DNA of 64,000 nt from Eulemur rufifrons (GCF_041146395.1 NW_027182893.1:545001-609000), one strand, 5' to 3'. Counted from the stretch's first letter, positions 24,601 to 35,573 are shown. Made by a program: numbers and translations. The notes: generated from the letters alone by a model not told the origin.

Positions 24601-26457
24601 CATCACTCCATAGTTGCTTTCTCTGCGTGAAGGTAAGCGTTCCTATATACGATTCTCGTACTTCTTCCAAACTAGAGTTGACTATGCCTACAAATCACAA
24701 TCCCATCGTTGATTTCTCTGAGTGAATGCACGCGGTCCCCAATATGACTCTCTCCCACTTCCAAACTGGAGTTTTGCAGGTGTACAAAACATCCCCCGAG
24801 AGTTGGTTTCTATGACTGTACCCTTTCCTATATATTACTCCTTAACTTCTTCCAAACTAGAGATTAGCATGGCTACAAAAACGCCACCCCATAATTGCTT
24901 TCTCTACGCGAATGTAAGCGTTCCCATATATCATTCTCCTACTTCTTCCAAACTAGAGTTTAGTATGCCTACAAACCACCACGCCGTCGTTGCTTTCTCT
25001 GAGGGAATGTAAGCCTTCCCATATATGACTCTCACTCTTAAACCAAAATAGAGTTTAGCAGGCCTACATTCCACACCCAGAGATTTGCTTTCTCTAAGTG
25101 ACTCTAAGCTTTCTTATATGTGATTCTCAAACTTCGTCCAAACTAGAGTTTAGCATGCCTATAAAACACCACCCCATAGTTACTTTCAGTGCGTCAAAAT
25201 GTATGTGCTCCTATATGTGATTCTCGTGCTTCTTCCAAACTGCAGTTTAGTAAGCCTACAAACAACCCCATCGTTGCTTTCTCTGAGTGAATGTAAGCAT
25301 TCTCATATATGACTCTCACACTTCAACCAAAACAGGGTTTTGCAGGCCTACAAACCACCCGCCAAGACTTGCTTTTTCAAAGTGGCTGTTACCTTTCCTA
25401 TATAGGACTCTGGAACTTCTCCCAAGCTAGACTTTAACATGTCTACCTGACACTACTCCGTAGTTGCTCTCGCTGTGTGAATGTAAGCGTTCCTATATAT
25501 GAGTCTTGTACCTCTTCTTAACTAACATCTGGCATGCCAAAATAACACTTCCCCATAGTTGCTTTCTTTGAGTCAATGTAAACATTCCTATATATGTCTC
25601 TCGCACTTCTTCCAAACTAGAGTAGAATAAGTCTACAAACAAATCCCCGACAGCTGTTTTCTCTGAACGAATTTAAGCGTTCCTATATATGACTATGGCA
25701 CTTCCTCCAAACTAGAGTTTAGAAAGCCTACACTCCACCCCTGTTCTTTGCTTTCTCTAAGTTACTGTATGCTTTCCTATACATGGCTCTCGAAATTTTC
25801 CAAACTAGAGTTAGCATGCCTACTATACACCTACACATAATTGCTTTGTCTCAGTGAATATAAGCCTTCCTATATATGACTGTCGCACTTTTTCCAAATT
25901 AGAGTGTAGCCAGCCTGGAAAGCACCCCTTATAGTTGCTTTCATTGAGTGAATGTTAACATTCCTATGTATGACTCTCGCAACTTTTCCAATCTAAGATT
26001 TTAGCAATGCTACAAATCCCCCGCCGAGAGTTCCTATACATAACTGTCCTCTTTTTCCAAGCTAGAGTTTAGGAAGCCTAGAATCCGTCCCCCCGTAGAC
26101 GCTTTATGTGAACGTAAGCGTTCCTATATATGACTCTCGCCTTCCTCCAAACTAGAGCTTAGCAAGCCTACAAACCAACTCCCTATAATTGCTTTCTCTG
26201 AATGAATGATATCGTTCCTATATAAGACTCTCGAACTTCTTCCAAACCAGAGTTTAACAAGCCAAAAAAGCACCCCCCATAGATGCTTCCTCTAACTCAA
26301 AGCTAATATTCCTATATATGATTCAGCTTCTTCATCCAAACTAGAGTAAGGCAAGCCTACAAATCACACATCAATAGTTGCTTTCTATAAGTAAATGTAA
26401 GCATCCCTATATATGACTATAGCAATTCTTCCAAACTGGAGTTTAGCAAGCCTACAG
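21683..26457 (-). repeat. ~93-bp satellite, right arm (inverted)
   Basis: 4.77 kb of the same satellite in reverse orientation. From the outer edge inward it mirrors the left arm closely: ~23,400-26,457 pairs with ~7,269-10,345, then ~22,150-23,330 pairs with ~11,220-12,410. The innermost part, ~21,690-22,150, best matches ~19,250-19,760. It contains only one copy of the segment that is amplified in the left arm. Confidence 0.93.
24212..24250 (-). repeat. Mirror copy of the private microduplication
   Basis: Two consecutive near-copies of ttcaaccaaaataactcta, the reverse complement of the duplication at 9497-9532. Confidence 0.85.
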
Positions 26458-26605
26458 ACCCCAGGACTCCACTCCATAGTACCCTGGGCATTGGCGCCTG
26501 CCTGTCATGCAGGACATAGGGGCGGACGCTCATCTCAGACACGGCATTGGTGGATTGTAGGCTTTTTTAAGTTTTTGAATTGAAGAACTCTGAGAATTGG
26601 AATTC
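26458..26605 (+). repeat. Unit C2' (inverted partner of C2)
   Basis: Reads as the reverse complement of 7121-7270 with few differences, abutting the last satellite monomer at the same base (gcctacag). Confidence 0.85.
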
Positions 26606-26835
26606 GGTTTAGGGTAAGGTTAGGTGTTAGGGTCTAGGATTAGATTTAGGGGTTAGGGTTTTAGGTTAGAATTAGGGTTAGGATTACTGTTAGGGTTAGA
26701 GATTAGGATTATGTTTAGTGGTTGGGTTTAGGTTTAGGGTGAGAGGCAAGAGTAAGGGTCAGGGATTAGGGTTACTGTTAGGAGTTAGATTCAGGGCTTA
26801 CGAAGGGTTTGGTTTAGTGATAGGGTTAGGGCTTA

Positions 26836-26985
26836 CGTTTAACGGTGTGTGTTAGGGCATGGGCCCCGTCTAATGTACGGGGCACTGTGGGTGTGGAGCA
26901 AGGCTGCGTCCCCACTTCATCTTACCCTTGGTGTTGGGCTTCAACTGTCACGCAGGACAAAGGCAGAGGCTCATGAAACGCATGG
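26836..26985 (+). repeat. Unit C1' (inverted partner of C1)
   Basis: Reverse complement of 6741-6890 with scattered substitutions. One is ctcatgaaacgcatgg where the left copy has the equivalent of ctcatctcacgcatgg. Confidence 0.82.
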
Positions 26986-27579
26986 TTAGGATTAAGGTTT
27001 AAGGTTAGGGTCAAGGTTGAAGTTTAGGGTGAGGGTTAACAGTTAGAGTTAGGGTAAGGGGGTTAGGGATAGGGTTAGGGTTAAGGGTTAGGTTTATGGT
27101 TCAGGTTTAAGGTTAGCATTAGAGGGTAGGGTTAGTGTAACTGTAGGTCAGTGTTGCGGTTAGATCTCTAGGCATTAGGGTAAAGGTCAGGGTTAGGGTT
27201 AAGAGTTAGGGTTAAGTTTAATGGTTAAGGATTGGGATTAGGGTTGAGGGTTAGGGTTAAGATTATGGGTAATGACTCAGGATCAAAGGTTAGGGTTATT
27301 TTTAGGCATAGGGTTAGCGTAAGGGGTTAGGGTTAGTGTTAGTGTTGTTGGTAGGGTTAAGGTTAGGGTTGGCGTTTCAGAATTAGGGATTAGGTGTTAT
27401 GGTTATGGCTAGGAGTTAGCGTTAGATTTACGGTATAGGTCTTGTTCTCAGGGTGTCATGCATTAACGTTAAGATAAGGGGTTAAAGTTAGGGTTACGGT
27501 GAGCTTTACCTGTTAAGGTGAGCAGTAGGATCAGGGTTAGGTGTTATGTTCTGGGTTAGGGTTATGGGTGAGGGGTAGG

Positions 27580-27781
27580 GTTTATCCTTAGGGCACGGGC
27601 CCTGTATGCACTAGGAGGCGAAGTTAGGGGTCTGTGATGGTCGCTGGGAACCCACTCTATCGCACGCAGTGTATGGGCCTCTGGGTTTCATGCAGGACAC
27701 TGTGGCAGAGCCGGCTTTCATGCATGGCTTAGTAGGATTGTAGGCTTTCAAAACTCTGAGAAAGCAAGAAGTCTGAGAATT
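27580..27781 (+). repeat. Unit A (gamma subtype)
   Basis: Gamma landmarks are ccctgtatgcactaggaggc, gggtctgtgatggtcgctgg, gcatggcttagtaggattgt and a ctttcaaaactctgag tail. The closest relatives are at 31672, 46828, 50274 and 62078. Confidence 0.88.
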
Positions 27782-28107
27782 AGATTTCGGGTTAGGATTA
27801 CGGCACGGTTTAGGGATGAAGATTAGTGGTTAGGGTGAGGGCTTAGGGTTAGGGGTTAGGGTTAGGGTTAGGGTTGCTGGTAGGGTGAAGGTTAGGTTTG
27901 ACGTTTTAGAATTAGGGATGAGGTGTTACGGTTATGACTATGGTTTAGGATTAGAATTACGGGATAGGGCTTCTTCTCAAGGTGTTATGCATTCACGTTA
28001 AGTTAAGGGGCTAAGTTAGGGTTACGGGGAGGTTTATGTTTTAAGGTGAGCAATAGGATCAGGGTTAGGTGTTATGTTCAGGGTGAGGGTTATCTGTTAG
28101 GGGTAGT

Positions 28108-28313
28108 GTTTATACTTAGCGTACGGGCCCTGTCTGCACTGGGAGGGGGCGGGGGTTAGGGGGATGGGATTGTCCCCGGGAACACACTCTATCGTACGCT
28201 GGGTATGGGCTCCTGGGTTTCATGCAGGACACAGTGGCAGAGCCCCCTTTTACTCATGGCATGGGAGGATTGTAGGCTTTCTAAACTCTGAGAAAGCAAG
28301 AACTCTGAGAATT
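28108..28313 (+). repeat. Unit A (beta subtype)
   Basis: Beta landmarks are tatacttagcgtac, gggatgggattgtccccggg and cccccttttactcatggcat. It lies about 530 bp downstream of the gamma unit, a spacing kept in every gamma-beta pair. Confidence 0.88.
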
Positions 28314-29921
28314 AGATTTAGGGGTAGGATTCTGGTAATGTTTAGGGATGAAGATTAGTGTCAGGGTGGGGTCTTGGGTTAGGGGTTGGGGTTAAAGGTT
28401 AGTGTTAGGTTTAACAGTTACAGTTAGGTTTACGGTTAAGTCTCAGGGTTCGGGTTAAGGTTTGGGTTTAGCGTTTGGCACAGGGGTAGGCTTCAGTGTT
28501 AGCTTCATGGTTAAAGATTAGGAGTAGGGTTAGTGTGAGGGTTAAGGGTAAGGGTCAAGATTAAGGGTTCAGGTTGGGGTTAGGCTTAGGTTTAGGGTTA
28601 GGGGTCAAGGGTCAGGTTTAGGGTTAAGTGTTGGGCTTAGGGTTGGGGTTTAGTGTTAAGTTTATCGTTAAGGATTAGGGTTAGGGTCAGGGTTAAATGC
28701 TTGGGTGCGGGTAATGGTTAGGGTCAGGGTTAAGGTTTATGGATAGGGTTAGTGTTAAGGGTTTACAGGTAGGTTTAGGGTTCAGGGTTAGAGTTAGCAT
28801 TAGGGCTTAAGGTTAGGATTAGGTGGTAGGTTAGATTTTAGGGTTAGATCTAGGCGTTAGAGTAAGGGTTAAGAGATAGGGTTAGGTTTAATGCTTAGGA
28901 TTAGGGTTAGGGTTTGGGGTTAAAGTAAGTGTTAGGGGTTAGGTTGAAGGATCAAAGGTTAGTGTTATTTTTAGCTGTAGTGTTAGGGTTAGGGATAAGG
29001 GATAAGGTTGGCGTGAGGGTTTTCCTTACTGATAGGGTTAAGGGTCAGGCTTAGATTAAAGGTTAAGGTTAGGGTCAGCGTTGAGGGTTAGGGTGAGGGT
29101 TAACGGTTACGGTAAAGGTTAAGCGTTAGTGTTAGGGATTAGCGATTAGGGTTTTTGGTAAGTGTTAGGGTTAGGAGTTAGTGTTTTATGAAGGGGTATG
29201 GTTAGAATTAGGATTGGGGTTAGTGTTAGGGTTAGGTTTAGGAGTTAGGTTTAGGGTAAAAGGATAAGATTAGCGTTAAGGGTTGGGCTCAGGTTTAGGG
29301 TTAAAGTTTAGTGTTAGGGTTAATGTTTAGTGTTATGGTCCAGTTTAAGTGTTAGGGTGAGGGTTAACGGTTAGGATTAGGCTTAGAGGTTGGGGATATA
29401 GTGAGGGTTCAGTGTTAGGGTTAGGTTTAGGGTTCAGGGTTAAGGTTAGCTGTAGGGGTTATGGTTAGGGTTAGGTGTTAGGTTAGTGTCAGGGTTAGGT
29501 CTAGTCGTGAGGGTAAGGTTTAGGGTTAGCTTTAAGAGCTAGGGTTAGGTTTAATGGATAGGATTAGGATTAGGGTTAAGGGTTAGGGTAAGGCTTAGGG
29601 GTTAGGGTGAAGGGTTAAGGGTTTTTGTTAGGCATAGCGTTGGGGTTAGAAGTAAGGATTACTGTCAGTGTTAGGGTTGTAGGCAGGGTTACGGTTAGAG
29701 TTAGCGGTTTAGAATTAGGGTTAGGGATTAGGTGTTACAGTGACGACTAGGAGATAGGGTTAGAATTATGGGATAGGGGTTGTTCTCAGGGAATGGGTTA
29801 TGCACTAACGTTAGGATAAGAGGTTAAAGTTAGGCTCACGGTGAGGTTTACGTGTTAAGGGGAGAAATAGGAACAGGGTTAGGTGTTATGTTCACGGTGA
29901 GGGATATCTGTTACAGGTATT

Positions 29922-30131
29922 GTTTATGCTTAGCGCACGGGCCCTGTCTGCCTTAGGCGGGGGTGGGGGGAGGTTAGGGGACTGGGATTGTCACCAGGAT
30001 CCCACTGTATCGTACTCTGGGTATGGGCCCGTGGGTTTGATGCAGGACGTAGTGGTAGAGCCTCCTTTCACGCATGGCATGGGAAGATTGCAGGCTTTCT
30101 AAACTCTAAGAAAGCAAGAAGTCTGAGAATT
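29922..30131 (+). repeat. Unit A (alpha subtype), + orientation
   Basis: The only alpha-type unit in the G-rich block. It reads tttatgcttagcgcacgg through gtctgagaatta, and its flanks follow the alpha-array order for about 1.9 kb (~28,640-30,540). Confidence 0.88.
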
Positions 30132-30673
30132 AGATTTAGGGTTAGGATTATGGTTAGGGTTAAGGATCAAGTTTAGTGTTAGGGTGACGGCTTAGGGTTA
30201 GGGATTAGGGTTAGGGTTAAAGGTTACTCTTAGGTTTAACGGTTACAGTTCGGTTTAGGGTTGAGGTTTACGGTTAGGGTTAAGATGAGGGGTTAGGGTT
30301 TGGTAAAGGGTTAGGGTTAGGTACAGGGTTATGGTTAAGTGTTAGGTTTACGGTTGAAGATTAGGATTAGGGTTAGGATTAAAGGTTAGCGTGAGAGTTA
30401 ACGGTTAGGGTTAAGTTTAAGTGTTAGGGTTAGGGTTTAGGTTTAGGGTTAAGGGTTAGGGTTAGCTTTAGGGTTCGAGTTATGTGTTAGGGTTTGTGTT
30501 AGAGGTTAGGGTTAGGTTTACTGGTCACGGTTAGGGTTACGTTTAGGGGTTAGCATTAGGGTTAAGGATTAGGTTTAGGGTAAGGGTTTAGAGTAGTGTT
30601 GGGCTTTAGGCTCGGGGCTTAGGTTCAGGGTCAGGGGTTAGGGTTGGTGGCAGGGCTTAGATTTATCGGTCAG

Positions 30674-30862
30674 TTTAAGGGCACAGGACCTGGTTAATCT
30701 ACGGTGAGAGGGGTGCGGTCGGAGTCATCACGAAAGCACAACATCATTCCCTGGGCCCTGGGACAAGACCTACATGCAGGACTCAGTCGGAGCCTCATCT
30801 CACACATGGCATGGCTGTATTGTAGGCTTGCTTCACTCGGGAATGGAAGTAGTGTGAGAATT
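30674..30862 (+). repeat. Unit B, copy 1
   Basis: About 189 bp. G-direction landmarks of the family are ttaagggcacaggacctg, taatctatggtgagaagg, ccttgggcccagacctacat, gcaggactcagg, catggctgtattgtaggctt and gaatggaagaagtgtgagaa. The second half aligns with unit A (gcagga, gagcctc, cgcatggcatgg, attgtaggct), so A and B are paralogous. This copy has gtgcggtcggagtcatcacg in the middle. Confidence 0.88.
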
Positions 30863-31671
30863 AGGGTTAGGGTTGGGGTTAGGGGTTTCGAGTTAGGGGT
30901 TAGGCTTGGAGTCAGGGTTAGGTGCTAGGGATTAGTGGTTAGGGTTAGAGTTAGTGTTACGGGTTAGGTGTTAACTCTGGTTTAGGGGGCCAGGGTAAGG
31001 TTTAGGTTTGGAGTTAGCGTTAGGGTTAGGCGTTAGGGTTATGGGATAGGGTTAGGGTTAAGGGTTAGGCTTAGGGTAAGGGTTCAGGTTTAGGGTTAGG
31101 GTCAGGGTTAAGGGTTAGGGTGAGGGTTAACAGTTAGGGATAGGGTTAGGGGGTTAGGGATAGGATTAGGGTTAAGGGTTAGGTTTATGGTTCAGGTTTA
31201 AGGTTAACATTAGGGTGTTAGGGTTAGTGTTAACTGTAAGTCAGTGTTAGGGTTAGATCTCTAGGCATTAAGGTAAAGGTTAGGTTTAAGGTTAAGTGTT
31301 AGGGTTATGTTTAATGGTTAGGCTTGGGATTAGGGTTAAGTGTTAGGGTTAAGCCTAGGGGTTATGACTAAGGATCAACGGTTAGGGTTATTTTTATGCG
31401 TAGGGTTAGGGTAAGGTGTTAGGGTTAGTGTTAGTGTTGTTGGTAGGGTTAAGGTTAGGGTTGGCGTTTCAGAATTCGGGATCAGGTGTTATGGTTATGG
31501 CTAGGAGTTAGCGTTAGATTTACAGTATAGTGCTTTTTCTCAGGGTGTCATGCATTAACGTTAAGATAAGGTGTTAAAGTTAGGGTTATGGTGAGCTTTA
31601 CCTCTTAAGGTGAGCAGTATGATCAGGGTTAGGTGTTATGTTCTGGGTTAGTCTTATGGGTGAGGGGTAGG

Positions 31672-31872
31672 GTTTATGCTCTGGGCACGGGCCCTGTATG
31701 CACTAGGAGGCAAAGATAAGGGTCTGTGATGGTCGCTGGTAACCTACTCTATCGTATGCAGTGTATGGGCCTCTGGTTTCCTGCAGGACACTGTCGCAGA
31801 GCGGGCTTTCATGCATGGCTTAGTAGGATTGTAGGCTTTCAAAACTCTGAGAAAGCAAGAAGTCTGAGAATT
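31672..31872 (+). repeat. Unit A (gamma), second + copy
   Basis: 201 bp, close to the gamma unit at 27580, sharing gggtctgtgatggtcgctgg and the cttagtaggattgtaggctt tail. One change, tttcctgcagg, alters the atgcagga landmark. Confidence 0.88.
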
Positions 31873-32196
31873 AGATTTCGGGTTAGGATTACGGCACGGT
31901 TTAGGGATGAAGATTAGTGTTAGGGTGAGGGCTTAGGGTTAAGGGTTAGGGTTAGGGTTAGGGTTGATGGTAGGTTGAAGTTTAGGGTTGGCACTTTAGA
32001 ATATGGATGAGGTGTTATGGTTATGGCTAGGGGTTAGGTTTAGAATTATGGGATAGGGCTTCTTCTTTGGGTGCTATGCATTAATGTTAACATAAGGGGA
32101 TAAATTAGTGTTATGGTTAGGTTTATGTTTTAAGGTGAGCAACAGGATCAGGGTTAGGTTTTATGTTTGGAGTTAGGGTTATCTGTTAGGGATAGT

Positions 32197-32398
32197 GTTT
32201 TTGCTTAGCGCACGGGCCCTGTCTTCACCAGGAGGGGGGGGTTAGGGACTAGGATTGCCACTGGGAACCTGCTCTATCATGCACTAGTTATGGGCCCCCG
32301 GGTTTCTTGCAGGACACAGTGGCAGAGCCTCCTTTTACTCATGACAAGGGGGAATTGTAGGCTTTCTAAACTCTGAGAAAGCAAGAAGTCTGAGAATT
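32197..32398 (+). repeat. Unit A (beta-like), second + copy
   Basis: 202 bp. More diverged than other beta copies (tatcatgcactagttatggg, catgacaagggggaattgta) but retains cctccttttactcatg and the ~525-bp spacing from gamma. Confidence 0.85.
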
Positions 32399-32903
32399 AG
32401 ATTTAGGGGTAGGTTTATGGTAATGTTTAGGGATGAAGGTTAGTGTTAGGGTGCGTTCTGAAGGTCAGTGGTTAGGGTTAAAGGTTAGTGTTAGGTTTAA
32501 CCGTTACAGTCAGGTTTATGGTTATGTTTTAGGGTTAGGGTTAAGGTTAAGGTTTAGCGTTTGGTACAGTGTTAGGCTTAAGTTTTAGCTTTAGGGTTAA
32601 AGATTAGGATTAGGGTTAGGGTTAAGGGCTAGTGTGAGGGTTAATGATAAGGATCAAGACTAAGGGCTAGGGTTTTTGTTAGTGTTAGGAATAAGTCTTC
32701 GTGTAGGCTTTAGGGTTAGCGTTAAGTGTTATGGTTAGGGTTAGGTTTAGGGTTCATGGTTAGTGTTATGTTTAGGGGTTAGTGTTAGGGTTAGGGATTA
32801 GGTTTAGGGTAAGGTTTTAGAGTTCGTGTTCAGCGTTACGGTCGGAGCTTATGTTTACGGTTAGGGGTTAGTGTTAGTGTTAGGGCTGAGATTTAGCTTT
32901 TAG

Positions 32904-33092
32904 TTTAAGGGCACAGGACCTGTTTTATCTACGGTGAGAAGGGTGCTGTTGGAGTCTCCACGAAAGCACAAAATCGTTCCCTGATCCTTGGGAAAGGACC
33001 TACATGCAGGACTCAGGTGGAGCCTCATCTCACGCATAGTATAGCTGTATTGTAGGCTTGCTTCACTCTGAGAATGGAAGTAGTGTGAGAAT
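32904..33092 (+). repeat. Unit B, copy 2
   Basis: 189 bp with the B landmarks. It shares the cacgaaagcacaa centre with the copy at 30674. An atagtatagctg variant replaces catggcatggctg. Confidence 0.87.
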
Positions 33093-33747
33093 CAGGGTTA
33101 GGGTTTGGGTTAGGGGTTTGGAGTTTGGGATTATGGTTCGAGTCAGGGTTAGGTCCTAGGGATTAGGAGTTAGGGTTAGTGTTAGGGATAGGGGTTAGTT
33201 GTTGGGTTTGGGTTAGGGTGCTAGGGTTAGGTTTAGGGTTGGGGTTAATATTAGGGTTAGCGTTTAGGGTTAAAGGATAGGATTATGGTTAAGGGTTTGG
33301 CTTAGGGTTAGGGTTAAGGGTTAGTGTTAAGGTTTAGGGTTAAGTTCAGGGTTACGTGTTAGGGTGAGGGTTAACAGTTAGGGTTATGGTTAGGGTCTTA
33401 GGGATAGGGTTAGGGTTAGAGTTAGGGGTTAGGATTAAGGGTGAAGTGTTAGGGTTATTTTTAGGCATAGTTTTAAAGTTAGGGGCTAGGGTAATGTTTG
33501 GTTTGATGGTAGGTTTAAGGTTAGGGTTAGCAGTTTAGAATTCGCATTAGGGATTAGGTGTTATGGTTATGGCTTGGAGTTAGGGTTAGAATTCAGAGAT
33601 AGGAGTTGTTCTCAGGGTAAGTGTTATGCATTAACGTTATGATAAGGGGTTAAATTTAGGGTTATGGTGAGATTTACATTTTAAGGTGAGCAATGGGATC
33701 AGGGTCAGGTGTTATGTTCAGGGTTATGGTTAGGGGTGAGGGGTAGG

Positions 33748-33952
33748 GTTTATGCTTACGACTCGGGCCCTGTCTGCACTAGGCGGGGGGGAGGGGTTTG
33801 GGGTTGCGATTGTCGTCGGGAACCCACTCTAGTGTATGCTGAGTATGGGCACTGGGGTTTCCGGCAGGACACAGTGGTAGAGCCTCCTTTTATTCATGGC
33901 ATGGGAGGATTGTAGGCTTTCTAACGCTGAGAAAGCAAGAAGTCTGATAATT
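33748..33952 (+). repeat. Unit A (unclassified)
   Basis: 205 bp. A G-rich stretch (aggcgggggggaggggtttg) follows the ccctgtctgcact landmark. The ctttctaacgctgagaaagc tail has lost two bases of the usual form. Confidence 0.87.
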
Positions 33953-34459
33953 AGATTTAGGGTTAGGATTATAGTTAGGGTTAGGAATGAGGTTAGTGCT
34001 AGGGTGAGGGATTAGGGCTAGGGATTATGGGTAGAGTAAAGGTTAAATGTGAGAGTTAGGTTTAACGGTTACAGTTAGGTTTAGGGTTACGTTTTAGGGT
34101 GAGGGTTATGGTTAGGGGTTAGGGTTTGGTACAGGGTTAGGGTTAAGTGTTAGGTTTAGGGTTAAAGATTAGAATTCGGATTAGGGTTGACGGTTAGTGT
34201 CAGTGTTAACGGTTAGGTTTGTGTTTAAGGGTTAGGGTTAGGGTTTAGGGCTAGTGTTAAGCGTTCGTGTTAGATTTAGGGTTAGAGTAAAGTGTTATGG
34301 TTAGGGTTATGGGTTAGCATTAGGGTTAAAGGTTAAGGGTTAGGTTTATTTTCAGGCACAGGGTTAGGATTAGGTGTTAGGGTTAGTGTTACCGTTAAGG
34401 TTTTTTGTAGGCTTAAGGTTAGGTTTAGCAGTTTAGAATTAGGGTTAGGGATTAGGTGT

Positions 34460-34657
34460 TATGGTTATGGTAAGGAGTTAGGGTTAGAATTATGGCATAG
34501 GGGTTGGTCTCAGGGTCAGTTTTATGCTTAAAGTTAGGGTAAGCGGTTAAAGTTAGTGTTACGGTGAGCTTTACGTGTTAAGGTGAGCAATAGGATCAGG
34601 GTTAGGTTTTATGTTCAGGGTTAGGGTTATGGGTGAGAGGTAGAGTTTATACTTAGG
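34460..34657 (+). pseudogene. Unit A upstream flank with the unit deleted
   Basis: The conserved upstream flank of unit A is present (ggttggtctcagggtcag, gtgagcaataggatcagggt). The unit starts (gtttatactta, ~34645) and then breaks straight into GGGTTAGGGTTAGGGTT. The body and tail are missing. The type label means a broken repeat unit, not a protein gene. Confidence 0.75.
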
Positions 34658-34960
34658 GTTAGGGTTAGGGTTAGCGTTTAGGCTTAAGGATCAAGGGTTA
34701 GGGTTAGGGTTAGTGTTAGGGCTGTTGGTAGGGTTAAATTTAGGGTTAGCAGCTTACAATTAGGTATTAGGTTTTACAGTTATGAATAAGAGTTAGGGTT
34801 AGAATTATGGGATAGGTGTTGTCCTCAGGGTAAGTATTATTCATTAACGTTAGGATAAGGGGTTAGGGTTAGGGTTATGGTGAGTTTTACATGTTAAGGT
34901 GAGCAATAGGATCAGGGTCAGATGTTATGATCAGGGTTATGGTTATGGGTTAGGGGCAGT

Positions 34961-35162
34961 GTTTATGCTTAGGGCACAGGCCCTGTCTTCACTAGGTGGG
35001 GGGGCTCGGAGGCTGGGATTGTCACCAGGAACCCACTCTATCGTATGCTGGGTATGGGCCTCTGGGTTTCATGCAGGGCACAGTGGCAGAGCCTCCTTTC
35101 ATGCATGGCATGGGAGGATTGTAGGCTTTCTAAACTCTGAGAAAGCAAGAAGTCTGAGAATT
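34961..35162 (+). repeat. Unit A (unclassified)
   Basis: 202 bp, all landmarks intact (ccctgtcttcactaggtggg, atcgtatgctgggtatgggc, tttcatgcatggcatgggag). It lies about 300 bp after the broken copy. Confidence 0.88.
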
Positions 35163-35573
35163 AGATTTAGGGTTAGGATTACGGTTAGGGTTAGGGATGA
35201 AGTTTAGTGTTAGGGAGAGGGCTTAGTGTTAGGGATTAGGGTTTGGTACAGGGTTAGGGTTAAGTGTTCGGCTTAGGGGTAAAGATTAGGGTTAGTGTTA
35301 GGTTTAAGGGTTAGCTGAGGGTTAATGGTTAGGGTTAAGGTGAAGGGTTAGTGTTAGGGTTTAGGGTTAGGATTAGGGGTTCGTGTTAGGTTTAGGGTTA
35401 CACTTAAGTGTTAGGGTTTAGGTTCAGGTTTAGGGTTCATGGTTAAGGTTATGTTTAGGGGTTAGGTTTAGGGGTTAGGTTTGGTGTAAGGGTATAGTGT
35501 TAGTGAAGGGAGTTTGGGTCAGGATTTCTGTTTAGGGTAGGGGTTAGTGTTAGGACTTAGATTTAGCGATTAG

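Larger units (their letters stand above)
26458..27075 (+). repeat. Satellite-flanking segment with two C units (right arm of palindrome)
   Basis: Inverted copy of 6666-7268. Homology continues for about 90 bp past C1', through a ggttaacag-type motif and gggtaagggggttagggata, to about 27,075. The sequence then turns into the gamma-beta-alpha-B HOR instead of the alpha array. Confidence 0.87.
27076..32600 (+). repeat. G-rich telomere-like block with gamma-beta-alpha-B HOR
   Basis: TTAGGG-type degenerate repeats with units in the order gamma (27580), beta (28108), alpha (29922), B (30674), gamma (31672), beta (32197). The gamma-to-gamma spacing is 4.09 kb. The same unit order, read in the G-rich direction, occurs in the C-rich block at 46-51 kb with a 3.45-kb period. 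The extra length here is mainly between beta and alpha, at ~28,640-29,270, an alpha-array segment missing from the 46-51 kb copies. Copies are more diverged than in the C-rich blocks. No gene is seen. Confidence 0.85.

Noticed and set aside
8713..25012. Many 60-96-codon open frames on both strands of the satellite
   Set aside because: The ~93-bp monomer is a multiple of three with few stops, so the same ~31-residue pattern repeats. Frames overlap on opposite strands and stop at monomer indels. Nothing resembles a known protein.
7269..26457. CRISPR array (regular repeats)
   Set aside because: There is no repeat-spacer structure: the whole monomer is repeated and similar throughout, with no unique spacers. 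The setting is eukaryotic and telomere-like.
6655..27075. Terminal inverted repeats of a giant DNA transposon
   Set aside because: The inverted arms extend through telomere-like DNA with no terminal motif or target duplication, and no transposase-like coding sequence lies between them.
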